DNA from: Pseudomonas viridiflava
Lineage (GTDB): Bacteria; Pseudomonadota; Gammaproteobacteria; Pseudomonadales; Pseudomonadaceae
Direction of reading: 5' to 3'
Length of the DNA stretch: 59,016 nt
NCBI RefSeq assembly: GCF_900580675.1
Contig: NZ_UTBG01000166.1
Location: 1 to 59,016 of the forward strand
In this document: positions 1 through 8,824 of the stretch, piece after piece
Layout of the letters: each line of letters begins with the position of its first letter
Position numbering within the stretch: the stretch's first letter is position 1
The notes under the pieces: model-generated
What the model was told of the DNA's origin: nothing
Databases searched by the model: none
What the model saw: the letters and a program-made list of their open reading frames with translations, nothing else
Translations under genes and position numbers: made by a program

Positions 1-714
1 CTGTTTGATCGGCGCGAGCGCATCATGATCAGCGGCGTGCTGCAACTGGCCGAACGGCCGATCCGCACCCTGATGACGCCGCGAGCCAAGGTCGACTGTA
101 TCGACCTGGCGGACGACCCCGAGACGATTCGCCTGAAACTGATGCATTCGTCCTACTCGCGCTTGCCATTGATCCGCAACGGCGCGGTGGACGAGCCTTT
201 GGGCTTCGTGCACAAAAAGGAATTGCTCAAGGAATACCTGGCCGGCAACGAGCCGAACCTGGAGCACCTGGCGCGCCGGGCGATCAACCTGCTGGAGAGC
301 TTTTCGATTCTCAATGCCCTGGAGCAGATGCGCCAGGAGTCGACCCACATCGCGTTTGTGATCAACGAATTCGGTGATTTCATGGGCGTGCTGAGCATGA
401 CCGATATCCTCGAGTCCATCGCTGGCGAGCTGCCGGATGCCAGTGAAATCGAAGGGCCGGATCTCGTTGAAGAAGGTGAGGGCTACCGCGCCAATGGCGC
501 CCTGAACCTTAACCTGGTGCGTCAGCGCACCGGCTTCAAGGCGGCGGCGACCGAGGATTACCAGACCCTGGCGGGGCTGGTGATGAGCCTGTTGGACCGC
601 CTGCCATTGGTCGGCGACAGCCTGGAGCATGAAGGCTGGCGCCTCACAGTGGCGGCGGTGGAGGAGCGACGCGTGACGCAAGTGCTGCTGGCGCCTGTGG
701 CGGGTGCAGCGTAA
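1..714 (+). CDS. TerC/CBS/CorC-type membrane protein, C-terminal part (5' end outside window)
   Basis: The reading frame is open from the first base of the window, so the start lies upstream; the first in-frame ATG (base 25) is internal. The visible 237 residues hold a pair of CBS repeats (sequences such as IRTLMTPRAKVDCIDL, then HIAFVINEFGDFMGVLS) followed by a CorC/HlyC transporter-associated domain at the C-terminus (KAAATEDYQTLAGLVMSLL onward). This is the C-terminal layout of YoaE/YegH-like proteins, in which an N-terminal TerC membrane domain precedes the CBS pair. The TerC part cannot be seen here, so the protein could instead be a CorC/HlyC-like protein with another N-terminus. The CBS pair probably binds an adenine nucleotide and gates the membrane part; the transported ion is unknown. 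Confidence 0.85.
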   Translation: MFDRRERIMISGVLQLAERPIRTLMTPRAKVDCIDLADDPETIRLKLMHSSYSRLPLIRNGAVDEPLGFVHKKELLKEYLAGNEPNLEHLARRAINLLESFSILNALEQMRQESTHIAFVINEFGDFMGVLSMTDILESIAGELPDASEIEGPDLVEEGEGYRANGALNLNLVRQRTGFKAAATEDYQTLAGLVMSLLDRLPLVGDSLEHEGWRLTVAAVEERRVTQVLLAPVAGAA

Positions 715-761
715 ACGGGTGATTGCTTCGCTGCCCCTGCCTGACGCTGGAGGGCTGGGGC

Positions 762-1136
762 TTACAGGTAGATGGGAAGGTCGGGAAAGGGTGTGTCCTT
801 GACGAAGTGACTAAAAATGCCGTCCAGATACGCTTCCTGGTCTTCCGGGAAACCGATGCCTAAGATTCTTTTGGCCTCCGTCTTATCTCGGTACACCACC
901 AGGGTGGGTGTACCTAGCTCCTCTCCCAATTCGTCGATCTTCGGTGTTTGCCTCGTGTCCAGAATCAGGCTTTTCACTTCGCCGGTGTATTTGCTGGAAA
1001 TATGTTCAAACCGCTTATCGGCGCCTTGGCAGGCTGCGCAGTACTCAGAGACAAACAACACAAAAACCAATCGGTGTTGATCCACGATCTGTCTGTACTC
1101 TGCGGGATGATTAATGACTGTGTTGGCAACACCCAT
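762..1136 (-). CDS. thioredoxin-like protein with a CAAC redox motif
   Basis: A 124-residue single-domain protein with a thioredoxin fold pattern: a beta strand (LVFVLFVS), then EYCAACQGADKRFE with Cys33 and Cys36 as the CxxC pair, and later the cis-proline segment GTPTLVVY. The motif is CAAC instead of the classical WCGPC, and the usual Trp before the first Cys is Tyr. There is no signal peptide, so it should act in the cytoplasm as a thiol reductant or isomerase. The partner is unknown. It is a single gene on the minus strand, convergent with the TerC/CBS gene, and no regulatory site is obvious. Confidence 0.8.
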   Translation of the reverse strand: MGVANTVINHPAEYRQIVDQHRLVFVLFVSEYCAACQGADKRFEHISSKYTGEVKSLILDTRQTPKIDELGEELGTPTLVVYRDKTEAKRILGIGFPEDQEAYLDGIFSHFVKDTPFPDLPIYL

Positions 1137-1231
1137 GACGATCTCCTTGTCTACCCGGCAAATGACGCTTGCGGATACGCTAGATCGGCAGATTGTCAGC
1201 GTCTACTGTCAACCTTCACAGGTAGCCGGCC

Positions 1232-1480
1232 CTACACATCGTTGTCACGCTCCAGGCGTTCGCGCTCCTTGCGTGCCTGATTCGCGCATTTCTTGTATTC
1301 CTCATTGTCCCGGGACGCCTTGGCCCGGCGGTAGCCGTGGTGGTTCTGGCTGGTGTAGTCAGTGCTGAAAGCTTCCTTGAGCTTCTGCAGTTCTTCCTTG
1401 CATGCGCGGCGATCGTTGCTGGCGGAGGCGCTGCCGGCTGCCAGCAAGGCGAGCACCAGCAGGGTAAGACGGAACTTCAA
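1232..1480 (-). CDS. small exported protein of unknown function
   Basis: A TTG start is proposed: it follows AAGGAA at a suitable distance and gives a clean signal peptide (KFRLTLLVLALLAAGSASA). Upstream in-frame starts would add about 50 Pro/Arg-rich residues with no signal-peptide logic. The 82-residue precursor would be cut after ASA, leaving a mature protein of about 62 residues that is strongly charged, rich in Lys, Arg and Glu, with two Cys (RRACKEELQ and YKKCANQARK) that could form a disulfide in the periplasm. The charge pattern suggests mostly helix. I do not recognise the family. It stands alone, with a thioredoxin-like gene downstream on the same strand. Confidence 0.6.
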   Translation of the reverse strand: MKFRLTLLVLALLAAGSASASNDRRACKEELQKLKEAFSTDYTSQNHHGYRRAKASRDNEEYKKCANQARKERERLERDNDV

Positions 1481-1814
1481 CAGGGCGGATTCCTTATCGG
1501 CAGGGGATGAGCCAAGGCTAGCCCAGCGCGGCGATTTTTCCATGTGGACGGCGCCCTCTGCTGGTGCGCCGTAACACCGTTGTGGCGCACTCGGTTGGGG
1601 CCTGTCGCCACGGGGTGGGGCCCTGGGTAGCAATCGGTTTACGGGTACTGGCGCAACGCTGTATCTGCTGTGACTGAATATCTCGCTGATTTATAACAAA
1701 TTTATCCATGGCGTATTTTTCTGTTACTGCGTGTGGCACACTTTCTGCTGTCTATTCCGTTGTTACATACCAAGTTCCGGTATAGCGGAATACACAACTC
1801 CTGGAGTGCTTGTC
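1481..1814. other. intergenic region between divergent genes
   Basis: 334 bases without a credible gene. The left part is GC-rich and includes a modest inverted repeat (GTGCGCC...GGCGCAC near 1563-1589). The right part is AT-rich and carries the sigma-54 type promoter of the ABC importer operon, listed separately. No small reading frame with a good ribosome binding site was seen. Confidence 0.6.
1734..1748 (+). promoter_or_regulatory. candidate sigma-54 (-24/-12) promoter of the amino-acid ABC importer operon
   Basis: The sequence TGGCACACTTTCTGC fits the consensus TGGCACG-N4-TTGC with two mismatches, and the invariant GG and GC are correctly spaced. Transcription would begin near base 1760, leaving a leader of about 55 bases before the ATG of the binding protein. 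Sigma-54 control is usual for nitrogen-source uptake operons. No enhancer site was identified upstream. Confidence 0.65.
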
Positions 1815-2663
1815 ATGCATCACCGACCTTCCGTGTTTAAAGCGTGTGTTTTTCTCTTCGCCGCATCGGCTTCCCTCGCAAGCGTCGTGCACGCGGCGGA
1901 CAGCAAGCTCGATGATGTGCTCAAGCGTGGGCATCTCATCGTGGGTACAGGCAGTACCAATGCGCCGTGGCACTTCCAGGGAGCGGATGGCAAGTTGCAG
2001 GGTTTTGATATCGACATCGGCCGCATCGTGGCCAAGGGCTTGTTCAACGACCCGAGCAAGGTCGAGTTTGTGGTGCAGTCTTCCGACGCGCGCATTCCCA
2101 ATCTGCTGACGGACAAGGTCGACATGAGTTGCCAGTTCATCACCGTCACCGCCAGCCGTGCACAGCAGGTAGCTTTTACCCTGCCGTACTACCGCGAAGG
2201 CGTGGGCCTGCTGCTGCCGAACAACAGCAAGTACAAGGAAATCGAAGACCTGCAAGCCGCCGGCGATGGCGTGACCGTGGCCGTGCTGCAAAACGTGTAT
2301 GCCGAAGAACTGGTGCACCAGGCGCTGCCGAAAGCCAAGGTCGACCAGTACGACAGCGTCGACTTGATGTACCAGGCGGTGAACTCCGGTCGCGCCGATG
2401 CCGCCGCCACCGACCAGTCCTCGGTCAAATACCTGATGGTGCAGAACCCGGGCCGCTACCGCAGCCCGGCCTACGCCTGGAGCCCGCAGACCTACGCCTG
2501 CGCCGTCAAACGTGGCGACCAGGACTGGCTGAACTTCGTCAACACCGCGCTGCATGAAGCCATGACCGGTGTGGAATTTCCCACCTACAAGGCGTCGTTC
2601 AAGCAGTGGTTTGGCGTGGACCTGCCGGAACCGGCGATCGGCTTCCCTGTTGAGTTCAAGTAA
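1815..2663 (+). CDS. periplasmic substrate-binding protein of a polar amino-acid type ABC importer
   Basis: A 282-residue protein of the family 3 solute-binding proteins. The start is set by GGAG eight bases upstream and by a clean signal peptide of about 27 residues ending VVHA before ADSKLDD. The mature protein shows the family pattern: GHLIVGTGSTNAPWHF near the N-terminus, LQGFDIDIGRIVAKGLF, the TVTASRAQQVAFTLPYY segment, and a C-terminal lobe ending near KQWFGVDLP. It delivers ligand to the two permeases and the ATPase encoded next. The context (RidA, PLP deaminase, KDG kinase) points to an amino sugar acid such as D-glucosaminate; the sequence alone gives only an amino-acid-like ligand. 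Confidence 0.88.
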   Translation: MHHRPSVFKACVFLFAASASLASVVHAADSKLDDVLKRGHLIVGTGSTNAPWHFQGADGKLQGFDIDIGRIVAKGLFNDPSKVEFVVQSSDARIPNLLTDKVDMSCQFITVTASRAQQVAFTLPYYREGVGLLLPNNSKYKEIEDLQAAGDGVTVAVLQNVYAEELVHQALPKAKVDQYDSVDLMYQAVNSGRADAAATDQSSVKYLMVQNPGRYRSPAYAWSPQTYACAVKRGDQDWLNFVNTALHEAMTGVEFPTYKASFKQWFGVDLPEPAIGFPVEFK

Positions 2664-2676
2664 TTCGTAAAAGCCG

Positions 2677-2696
2677 GGGCGCCGTTCACGGCGCCC
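2677..2696 (+). promoter_or_regulatory. GC-rich hairpin between binding-protein and permease genes
   Basis: A perfect 8-bp stem (GGGCGCCG / CGGCGCCC) with a TTCA loop, just after the stop codon. No T-run follows, so it is not a full intrinsic terminator. Such hairpins often stabilise the upstream message, which would give more binding protein than membrane subunits. Confidence 0.6.
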
Positions 2697-2715
2697 GTTC
2701 TAGGTACCGTTGACC

Positions 2716-3378
2716 ATGAACTATCAGTTGAACTTTGCCGCCGTGTGGCGCGATTTCGACACCTTGCTGGCGGGGCTCGGTCTGGGCCTGACGCTGGCGC
2801 TGATCTCGATCGCCATCGGTTGCGTGATCGGCATGTTGATGGCATTTGCCATGCTGTCCAGGCACCGTTCGTTGCGAATTTTCGCCTCGGTGTACGTGAC
2901 GGTGGTGCGCAACACGCCCATTCTCGTGTTGATCCTGTTGATTTACTTTGCGTTGCCAAGCCTGGGGATTCGTCTCGACAAAATCCCCTCGTTTATCATC
3001 ACGCTGTCGCTGTATGCCGGTGCCTACCTGACCGAAGTGTTCCGCGCCGGGCTGTTGAATATTCCCAAGGGTTTGCGTGAAGCCGGGTTGGCCATCGGCC
3101 TCGGTGAGTGGCGGATACGTGCCTACATCACCGTGCCGGTGATGCTGCGCAACGTGTTGCCGGCGCTGTCGAACAACTTCATCTCGCTGTTCAAGGACAC
3201 CTCGCTGGCCGCTGCGATTGCCGTGCCGGAGCTGACCTATTACGCCCGCAAGATCAACGTCGAAAGCTACCGGGTGATTGAAACCTGGATGGTCACGACC
3301 GCGCTCTACGTGGCTGCCTGTTACCTCATTGCCATGCTGCTCCGTTACCTGGAACAGCGTCTGGCGATCCGTCGTTAA
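2716..3378 (+). CDS. amino-acid ABC transporter permease (first subunit)
   Basis: A 220-residue inner-membrane protein of the HisM/HisQ family. Several hydrophobic segments are visible (for example LGLTLALISIAIGCVIGMLMAFAML and a C-terminal TALYVAACYLIAMLL). It contains the EAA-type coupling segment for the ATPase: FRAGLLNIPKGLREAGLAIG. ATG is chosen; a TTG two codons earlier is the alternative, and the Shine-Dalgarno is weak for both. It forms a heterodimeric pore with the next permease and is the second gene of the importer operon. Confidence 0.87.
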   Translation: MNYQLNFAAVWRDFDTLLAGLGLGLTLALISIAIGCVIGMLMAFAMLSRHRSLRIFASVYVTVVRNTPILVLILLIYFALPSLGIRLDKIPSFIITLSLYAGAYLTEVFRAGLLNIPKGLREAGLAIGLGEWRIRAYITVPVMLRNVLPALSNNFISLFKDTSLAAAIAVPELTYYARKINVESYRVIETWMVTTALYVAACYLIAMLLRYLEQRLAIRR

Positions 3379-3390
3379 GGAGGGGTTTGC

Positions 3391-4049
3391 ATGTACGAGT
3401 CCCCTAGCTGGCTGCATGAGTTGTGGATCGCCCGGGATACCCTCTGGGCCGGGTTTCAGGCCAGCGTGTACGTGTCTGCGTTGGCAATTATCTTTGGCAC
3501 GCTGATCGGTATTGTCGCCGGGTTGATCCTGACCTACGGCAAGTTCTGGATGCGCGCGCCGTTTCGTCTGTATGTCGACCTGATCCGCGGCACGCCGGTG
3601 TTTGTGCTGGTGTTGGCGTGCTTCTACATGCTGCCGGCGCTGGGTTGGCAGATCAGCGCGTTCCAGGCCGGGGCGGTCGGGCTGACGCTGTTTTGCGGCT
3701 CCCATGTGTCGGAAATCGTGCGTGGCGCGCTGCAAGCCATTCCGCGTGGGCAACTGGAGGCGGGCAAGGCGATTGGTCTTACGTTCTACCAGTCCTTGGG
3801 CTACGTGCTGTTGCCCCAGGCGCTGCGCCAGATCCTGCCGACCTGGGTCAATTCCTCCACGGAAATCGTCAAGGCCTCGACCTTGCTCTCGGTGATCGGT
3901 GTGGCCGAATTGCTGCTGAGTACCCAGCAAGTCATCGCACGCACGTTCATGACCCTGGAGTTCTACCTGTTCGCCGGGTTTCTGTTCTTTGTCATCAACT
4001 ACGCCATCGAGTTATTCGGGCGCTACATTGAAAAGCGGGTGGCCTTGCC

Positions 4050-4053
<4 letters not shown>
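3391..4053 (+). CDS. amino-acid ABC transporter permease (second subunit)
   Basis: Also 220 residues and of the same family as the preceding permease, with AAGGAGG upstream of its ATG. It has an N-terminal hydrophobic segment ([20 protein letters not shown]), the conserved LIRGTPVFV motif, and an EAA loop ([20 protein letters not shown]). The equal lengths and shared motifs suggest an old duplication. The stop codon overlaps the start of the ATPase gene (ATGA), implying coupled translation. Confidence 0.88.
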
Positions 4054-4832
<779 letters not shown>

Positions 4833-4845
4833 TCAGGAGATAGTT

Positions 4846-5235
4846 ATGAGCATTACTCGTTACGGCACCGGCAGCACCGCCGGCGGTGGCCAACCCCGCC
4901 CGTTCGCCCGCGCGGTGGAAGCGGACGGCTGGCTCTACGTCTCGGGCCAGGTGCCAGCGGTGGACGGTGAAATCATCAACGGCGGCATCGTCGAGCAGAC
5001 CCGCCAGACCCTGCGCAACGTGGTGGCGATTCTGGAAGAGGCTGGCTACGAACTCAAAGATGTGGTGCGCGTGGGCGTGTGGCTGGAAGACCCACGGGAC
5101 TTCTGGAGTTTCAACAAGGTGTTCGGCGAATACTTCACCCCGGAACACGCCCCGGCGCGGGCCTGCGTGCAGGCCAACATGATGGTGGATTGCAAGGTCG
5201 AGATTGATTGCGTGGCCTACAAGAAAAAAGGCTAA
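4846..5235 (+). CDS. RidA family reactive imine/enamine deaminase
   Basis: A 129-residue RidA/YjgF/YER057c protein; the start follows CAGGAG. RidA proteins are cytoplasmic trimers that hydrolyse 2-imino acids, and the enamines they arise from, to keto acids. The conserved pattern is present: ADGWLYVSGQVP, QTRQTLRNVVAILEEAGYELKDVV, and a C-terminal PARACVQANMMVDCKVEIDCVAY in which the Arg of PARA corresponds to the catalytic Arg. It sits between an amino-acid importer and a PLP deaminase, which fits hydrolysis of the imine released by that deaminase. Confidence 0.88.
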   Translation: MSITRYGTGSTAGGGQPRPFARAVEADGWLYVSGQVPAVDGEIINGGIVEQTRQTLRNVVAILEEAGYELKDVVRVGVWLEDPRDFWSFNKVFGEYFTPEHAPARACVQANMMVDCKVEIDCVAYKKKG

Positions 5236-5236
5236 A

Positions 5237-5260
5237 TGCAGCGATCTTTTGATCGCTGCA
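5237..5260 (+). terminator. perfect hairpin after ridA (terminator-like, no T-run)
   Basis: TGCAGCGATC-TTTT-GATCGCTGCA is a perfect 10-bp stem with a four-base loop, starting just past the ridA stop. No U-tract follows, so termination may be partial or Rho-assisted. Confidence 0.5.
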
Positions 5261-5267
5261 TACCTGA

Positions 5268-5356
5268 TGTGGGAGCGGGCTTGCTCGCGAATGCGGTAGA
5301 TCAGTTACAGATGCATTCACTGACCCACCGGGTTCGCGAGCAAGCCCGCTCCCACA
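5268..5356. repeat. REP pair (REPIN) between ridA and the IclR gene
   Basis: Two inverted copies of the Pseudomonas REP unit: TGTGGGAGCGGGCTTGCTCG on the left and its reverse complement on the right, with about 40 bases between them. The arms match almost perfectly over 24 bases. Such REPINs are dispersed by RAYT transposases; none is encoded in this window. Confidence 0.85.
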
Positions 5357-5382
5357 GGGGTTCACTATGCAGCATTACCACT

Positions 5383-6168
5383 ATGACCGGACCGACGATT
5401 GCCATGACCGAAGACACCATCAAACGCCGCGCCAAAGGCCTGGACCGTGCATTCGATATCCTCGATTTTCTCAAGGAAATCGGCCAGCCCCTGCGCCCGA
5501 ATGATATTGCCAGCGGCATCGGCAGCCCCAAATCCACGGTCTACGAGCTGGTTGCGTCGTTGCTCGAGCGACGCATCCTGGAAACCGTGGGCAAGGACGG
5601 TCATGTCTACCTCGGCCGCCAGCTGTACTTTCTCGGCCAGGCGCACCTGCGCCATTTCGACCTGACCCGCGAGGCCGACCATGCCTTGCAGGAGATCGTC
5701 AGCCAGACCCACGAAACCGCGCAAATGTGCCTGCTCAACGGGCGCAAATACACGGTGGCGCTGATGCGCGAAGGCGAACGGCATTTCCGGATTTCCTCGG
5801 ACATCGGCGAGAACGCCCCGATCCCGTGGACCGCGTCGGGGCGCCTGTTGCTGGGGCACTTGAGCGACCAGCAGATCACCGACCTGATCGACCACGACGA
5901 CTTCATCCTGCCGGACGGCCAGCGTCTGCCGCTGGAGACCTTTCTGGCACAAATCCGTCAGGCCACCCTCGATGGGTTTTTTTCCTTCGACAGCGTGGCT
6001 GACACCTTCACCCATTGCTTTGCCGCCCCGGTACGGGACGCGCAAGGTATCAGCATTGCGACTTTGTGCATCGTCGCCCCGCGCGCCGATGCCATCAATA
6101 ATTACAACGACTATCGCCGGGTGTTGATCGAAAGCGCCAACAACCTGGCCCGTCGCATCAACGAATAG
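5383..6168 (+). CDS. IclR family transcriptional regulator
   Basis: A 261-residue regulator with an N-terminal winged helix-turn-helix (RAFDILDFLKEIGQPLRPND, then IGSPKSTVYELVASLLERR) and a C-terminal IclR effector domain (HETAQMCLLNGRKYTV, then PWTASGRLLLGHL and SIATLCIVAPRAD). A second ATG seven codons later (5404) is equally possible, as neither has a strong Shine-Dalgarno. An upstream in-frame extension would run through the REP pair and is rejected. It lies between the importer-ridA genes and the deaminase and kinase genes, so it probably responds to the pathway substrate or KDG and controls the cluster. Confidence 0.87.
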   Translation: MTGPTIAMTEDTIKRRAKGLDRAFDILDFLKEIGQPLRPNDIASGIGSPKSTVYELVASLLERRILETVGKDGHVYLGRQLYFLGQAHLRHFDLTREADHALQEIVSQTHETAQMCLLNGRKYTVALMREGERHFRISSDIGENAPIPWTASGRLLLGHLSDQQITDLIDHDDFILPDGQRLPLETFLAQIRQATLDGFFSFDSVADTFTHCFAAPVRDAQGISIATLCIVAPRADAINNYNDYRRVLIESANNLARRINE

Positions 6169-6178
6169 GAGCTTTTGC

Positions 6179-7387
6179 ATGTCTGCCATCAATGCCGTTG
6201 AAAAGGGCGCCGCCGCTGTCGGTGCCCACCTGGTCCGCGACGTCAGCCTGCCCGCCCTGGTGCTGCACCGCAACGCCGTGGAACACAACATTCGCTGGAT
6301 GCAGGACTTTGTCAGCAAGAGCGGCGCCGAACTCGCGCCCCATGGCAAAACCAGCATGATGCCCGCGCTGTTCCAGCGCCAGATTGCCGAAGGTGCCTGG
6401 GGCATTACCCTGGCCAATGCGGTGCAGACCCGCGCCGCGTATGCCGGTGGCGTGCGCCGCGTGTTGATGGCCAACCAACTGGTGGGCGCGCCGAACATGG
6501 CGTTGATCGCCGAGCTGTTGGCCGATAAGGATTTTGACTTCCACTGCATGGTCGACCACCCGGACAACGTCGCCGATTTGGGCCTGTTTTTCGCCGCCCG
6601 TGGCCTGCGCCTGAACGTGATGATCGAGTACGGCGTGGTCGGCGGCCGTTGCGGCTGCCGCAGCGAACAGGAAGTGCGCGAGCTGGCCAAGGCGATCAAG
6701 GCCCAGCCGGCCCTGGCCCTCACCGGTATCGAAGGCTATGAAGGCGTCATCCACGGCGAGCAGGCCGTCAGTGGCATTCGCGACTTCGCCGCGAGCCTGG
6801 TGCGCCTGGCGGTGGACCTGCAGAACAACGGCTCGTTCGACCTGCCAAAACCCATCGTCACCGCCTCGGGTTCGGCCTGGTATGACCTGATCGCCGAGTC
6901 CTTCGAAACCCAGAATGCCGCCGGCCGCTTCCTCAGCGTATTGCGCCCCGGCAGCTACGTGGCCCACGACCACGGTATCTACAAAGAGGCGCAATGCTGC
7001 GTCCTCGACCGTCGCAGCGACCTCAACGAAGGCCTGCGCCCGGCGCTGGAAGTCTGGGCGCATGTGCAATCCTTGCCGGAGCCGGGCTTTGCGGTGATCG
7101 CCCTGGGCAAGCGTGACGTGGCCTACGACGCCGGTTTGCCGGTACCGCTCATGCGCTACCGTGCCGGGATTTTGCCGGCCGAGGGCGATGATGTGACGGC
7201 GTGCAAGGTCACCGCAGTCATGGACCAGCACGCATTCATGACCGTGGCGCCCGGCATCGAGTTGCGCATCGGCGACATCATCTCGTTCGGCACTTCCCAC
7301 CCTTGCCTGACGTTCGACAAGTGGCAAGTGGGCTGCCTGGTGGATGAGCAGTTGCAGGTGATCGAGTCCCTGCATACCTGCTTCTAG
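6179..7387 (+). CDS. fold-type III PLP-dependent deaminase/dehydratase (DSD1 family; likely D-glucosaminate dehydratase)
   Basis: A 402-residue member of the D-serine dehydratase/D-threonine aldolase group: an alanine-racemase-like barrel followed by the DSD C-terminal domain. Lys57 in APHGKTSM is the expected PLP lysine. The C-terminal GTSHPCLTFDKW offers His374 and Cys376 in the spacing used for zinc in eukaryotic D-serine dehydratase, so the enzyme is probably PLP- and zinc-dependent. The start follows AGGAG, ten bases after the IclR stop. A KDG kinase directly downstream suggests that the product is 2-keto-3-deoxygluconate, making D-glucosaminate the best substrate guess. D-serine or another D-hydroxy amino acid is the alternative. 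Confidence 0.85.
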   Translation: MSAINAVEKGAAAVGAHLVRDVSLPALVLHRNAVEHNIRWMQDFVSKSGAELAPHGKTSMMPALFQRQIAEGAWGITLANAVQTRAAYAGGVRRVLMANQLVGAPNMALIAELLADKDFDFHCMVDHPDNVADLGLFFAARGLRLNVMIEYGVVGGRCGCRSEQEVRELAKAIKAQPALALTGIEGYEGVIHGEQAVSGIRDFAASLVRLAVDLQNNGSFDLPKPIVTASGSAWYDLIAESFETQNAAGRFLSVLRPGSYVAHDHGIYKEAQCCVLDRRSDLNEGLRPALEVWAHVQSLPEPGFAVIALGKRDVAYDAGLPVPLMRYRAGILPAEGDDVTACKVTAVMDQHAFMTVAPGIELRIGDIISFGTSHPCLTFDKWQVGCLVDEQLQVIESLHTCF

Positions 7388-7398
7388 ACCGAGCCGCG

Positions 7399-7460
7399 CC
7401 CATCGCAGGCAAGCCAGCTATTCACAATTCCAATGTGGGAGCTGGCTTGCCTGCGATGGG
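7399..7460. repeat. REP inverted pair with perfect 21-bp arms
   Basis: The arms are perfect reverse complements over 21 bases (core AGCTGGCTTGCCTGCGAT), separated by 20 bases. It lies between the PLP deaminase and kinase genes. The long GC stem could end or trim transcription between them. Confidence 0.85.
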
Positions 7461-7488
7461 GCCCTGAAGCCCACCAGAGACCTTGGCT

Positions 7489-8394
7489 ATGAACACACAA
7501 CCGCGCATCGCCCTGATCGGCGAATGCATGATCGAACTCCAGCACCGCGCCGATGGCGACCTGCAACAAAGCTTCGGCGGCGACACCCTGAACGCGGCGG
7601 TGTACCTGCGCCGCGAGTTGGGCGCTGTCGGTACGGTGGATTACGTCACCGCCCTTGGCGATGACAGTTTCAGCGATGCCATGTGCAAGCACTGGACCGA
7701 GGAGGGGCTTGGCCTGGGCATGGTCCAACGCTTGCCGGGGCGTTTGCCTGGGCTGTACTGCATCCAGACGGACGCCAATGGCGAACGCAAATTCCTCTAC
7801 TGGCGCAACGAGGCGGCCGTGCGCGATTGCTTCACCACGCCGGCGGCGGAGCCGATCCTGACCGCCTTGCCGGACTACGACGTGGTGTATTTCAGCGGCA
7901 TTACCCTGGCGGTGCTGGGCGAGGTCGGGCGTGAGCGCTTGCTTAAAGCCTTGATCGAAACCCGCCGTCGCGGTGGCCAGGTGGTGTTCGACAACAACTA
8001 CCGGCCGCGCCTGTGGGCGAGTGTCGAGGTGGCGCGTGAGGCGTATCACAAGGTATTGGCCGAAGTGGATATCGCCTTGCTCACCGAGGACGACGAGTGT
8101 GCGTTGTTTGGGTATGCCGACAGCGACCAGGTGTTCGCAGCGTACCCGGCGATTGCCGAAGTGGTGCTCAAACGGGGCGCGCAGGCGTGTTTGATCCGTT
8201 GCGGCAGCGAGCGCTTTGCGGTGCCGGCGTTGAAGGTCGAGAAAGTGGTGGATACGACGGCGGCGGGGGATTCGTTCAGTGCGGCGTATCTGGCCAGTCG
8301 GCTCAAGGGCGGCTCACCGGAGGAAGCTGCGCTGGCCGGGCATCGGCTGGCGAGCCGGGTGATTCAGGTGCCGGGTGCGCTGATTCCAAAGTAG
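7489..8394 (+). CDS. kdgK: PfkB family kinase, probable 2-keto-3-deoxygluconate kinase
   Basis: A 301-residue ribokinase-fold sugar kinase. The FGGDTLNAAVYLRR segment and FLYWRNEAAVRDCF match the substrate-binding motifs typical of KDG kinases (the YWR motif), and DTTAAGDSFSAAYLA is the PfkB signature with the catalytic Asp. It would phosphorylate 2-keto-3-deoxygluconate to KDPG, which the Entner-Doudoroff aldolase splits. The preferred ATG comes two codons after a possible TTG. Its position directly after a PLP deaminase is the strongest clue to the pathway's substrate. Confidence 0.85.
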   Translation: MNTQPRIALIGECMIELQHRADGDLQQSFGGDTLNAAVYLRRELGAVGTVDYVTALGDDSFSDAMCKHWTEEGLGLGMVQRLPGRLPGLYCIQTDANGERKFLYWRNEAAVRDCFTTPAAEPILTALPDYDVVYFSGITLAVLGEVGRERLLKALIETRRRGGQVVFDNNYRPRLWASVEVAREAYHKVLAEVDIALLTEDDECALFGYADSDQVFAAYPAIAEVVLKRGAQACLIRCGSERFAVPALKVEKVVDTTAAGDSFSAAYLASRLKGGSPEEAALAGHRLASRVIQVPGALIPK

Positions 8395-8417
8395 AGGGTG
8401 AATGGCAGCCTGCGGCG

Positions 8418-8490
8418 GTTCGCGGGCAAGCCCCCTCCCACATTTGATGGGTGTACGCCGTTGACTGTGGGAGCTGGCTTGCCTGCGATA
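8418..8490. repeat. REP pair (REPIN) downstream of the kinase gene
   Basis: Two inverted REP units of slightly different type: the left arm reads TGTGGGAGGGGGCTTGCC on the minus strand, the right arm TGTGGGAGCTGGCTTGCC on the plus strand. It lies between convergent genes and may serve as a bidirectional transcription barrier. Confidence 0.8.
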
Positions 8491-8509
8491 GCGGTCTCAA
8501 GCCAAACAC

Positions 8510-8785
8510 TTAATCCCGGTAAAACACCTGCACCAGGTGATAGCCGAACTTGCTCTTGATCGGCCCGTGAATCACCTTCACCGGCTTTTTGAAGATCACC
8601 GCATCAATCGCCCCGACCATCTGCCCCGGCCGCACTTCACCCAGATCACCGCCGCGTTTGCCGGACGGGCAGGTGGAGTACTTCTTGGCCAGCACATCAA
8701 AGGCTTCGCCCTTGGCGATGCGCTGCTTGAGCTGTTCGGCTTCTTCGCTGGTTTTCACCAGGATATGGCGGGCTTGGGCTTTCAT
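8510..8785 (-). CDS. ppiC: PpiC-type parvulin peptidyl-prolyl isomerase
   Basis: A single parvulin domain of 91 residues, the same size as E. coli PpiC. The family pattern is complete: ARHILVKTSEEAEQL, FDVLAKKYSTCPSGKRGGDL, FKKPVKVIHGPIKSKFGYHL. It has no signal peptide and no membrane anchor, so it acts in the cytoplasm on prolyl bonds. A second parvulin gene of the same size occurs at about 23.1 kb, so the two are paralogues. It is convergent with the kdgK gene across a REPIN. Confidence 0.87.
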   Translation of the reverse strand: MKAQARHILVKTSEEAEQLKQRIAKGEAFDVLAKKYSTCPSGKRGGDLGEVRPGQMVGAIDAVIFKKPVKVIHGPIKSKFGYHLVQVFYRD

Positions 8786-8824
8786 GCTGTTACCTTTGCA
8801 ACGGTCAAACGTAAGGGCGCGCGA

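Noticed and set aside
2686..3930. A 414-codon open frame antisense to the two permease genes
   Set aside because: It covers two well-supported permeases, its translation is rich in Gln, His and Arg without family features, and it is a GC-bias shadow.
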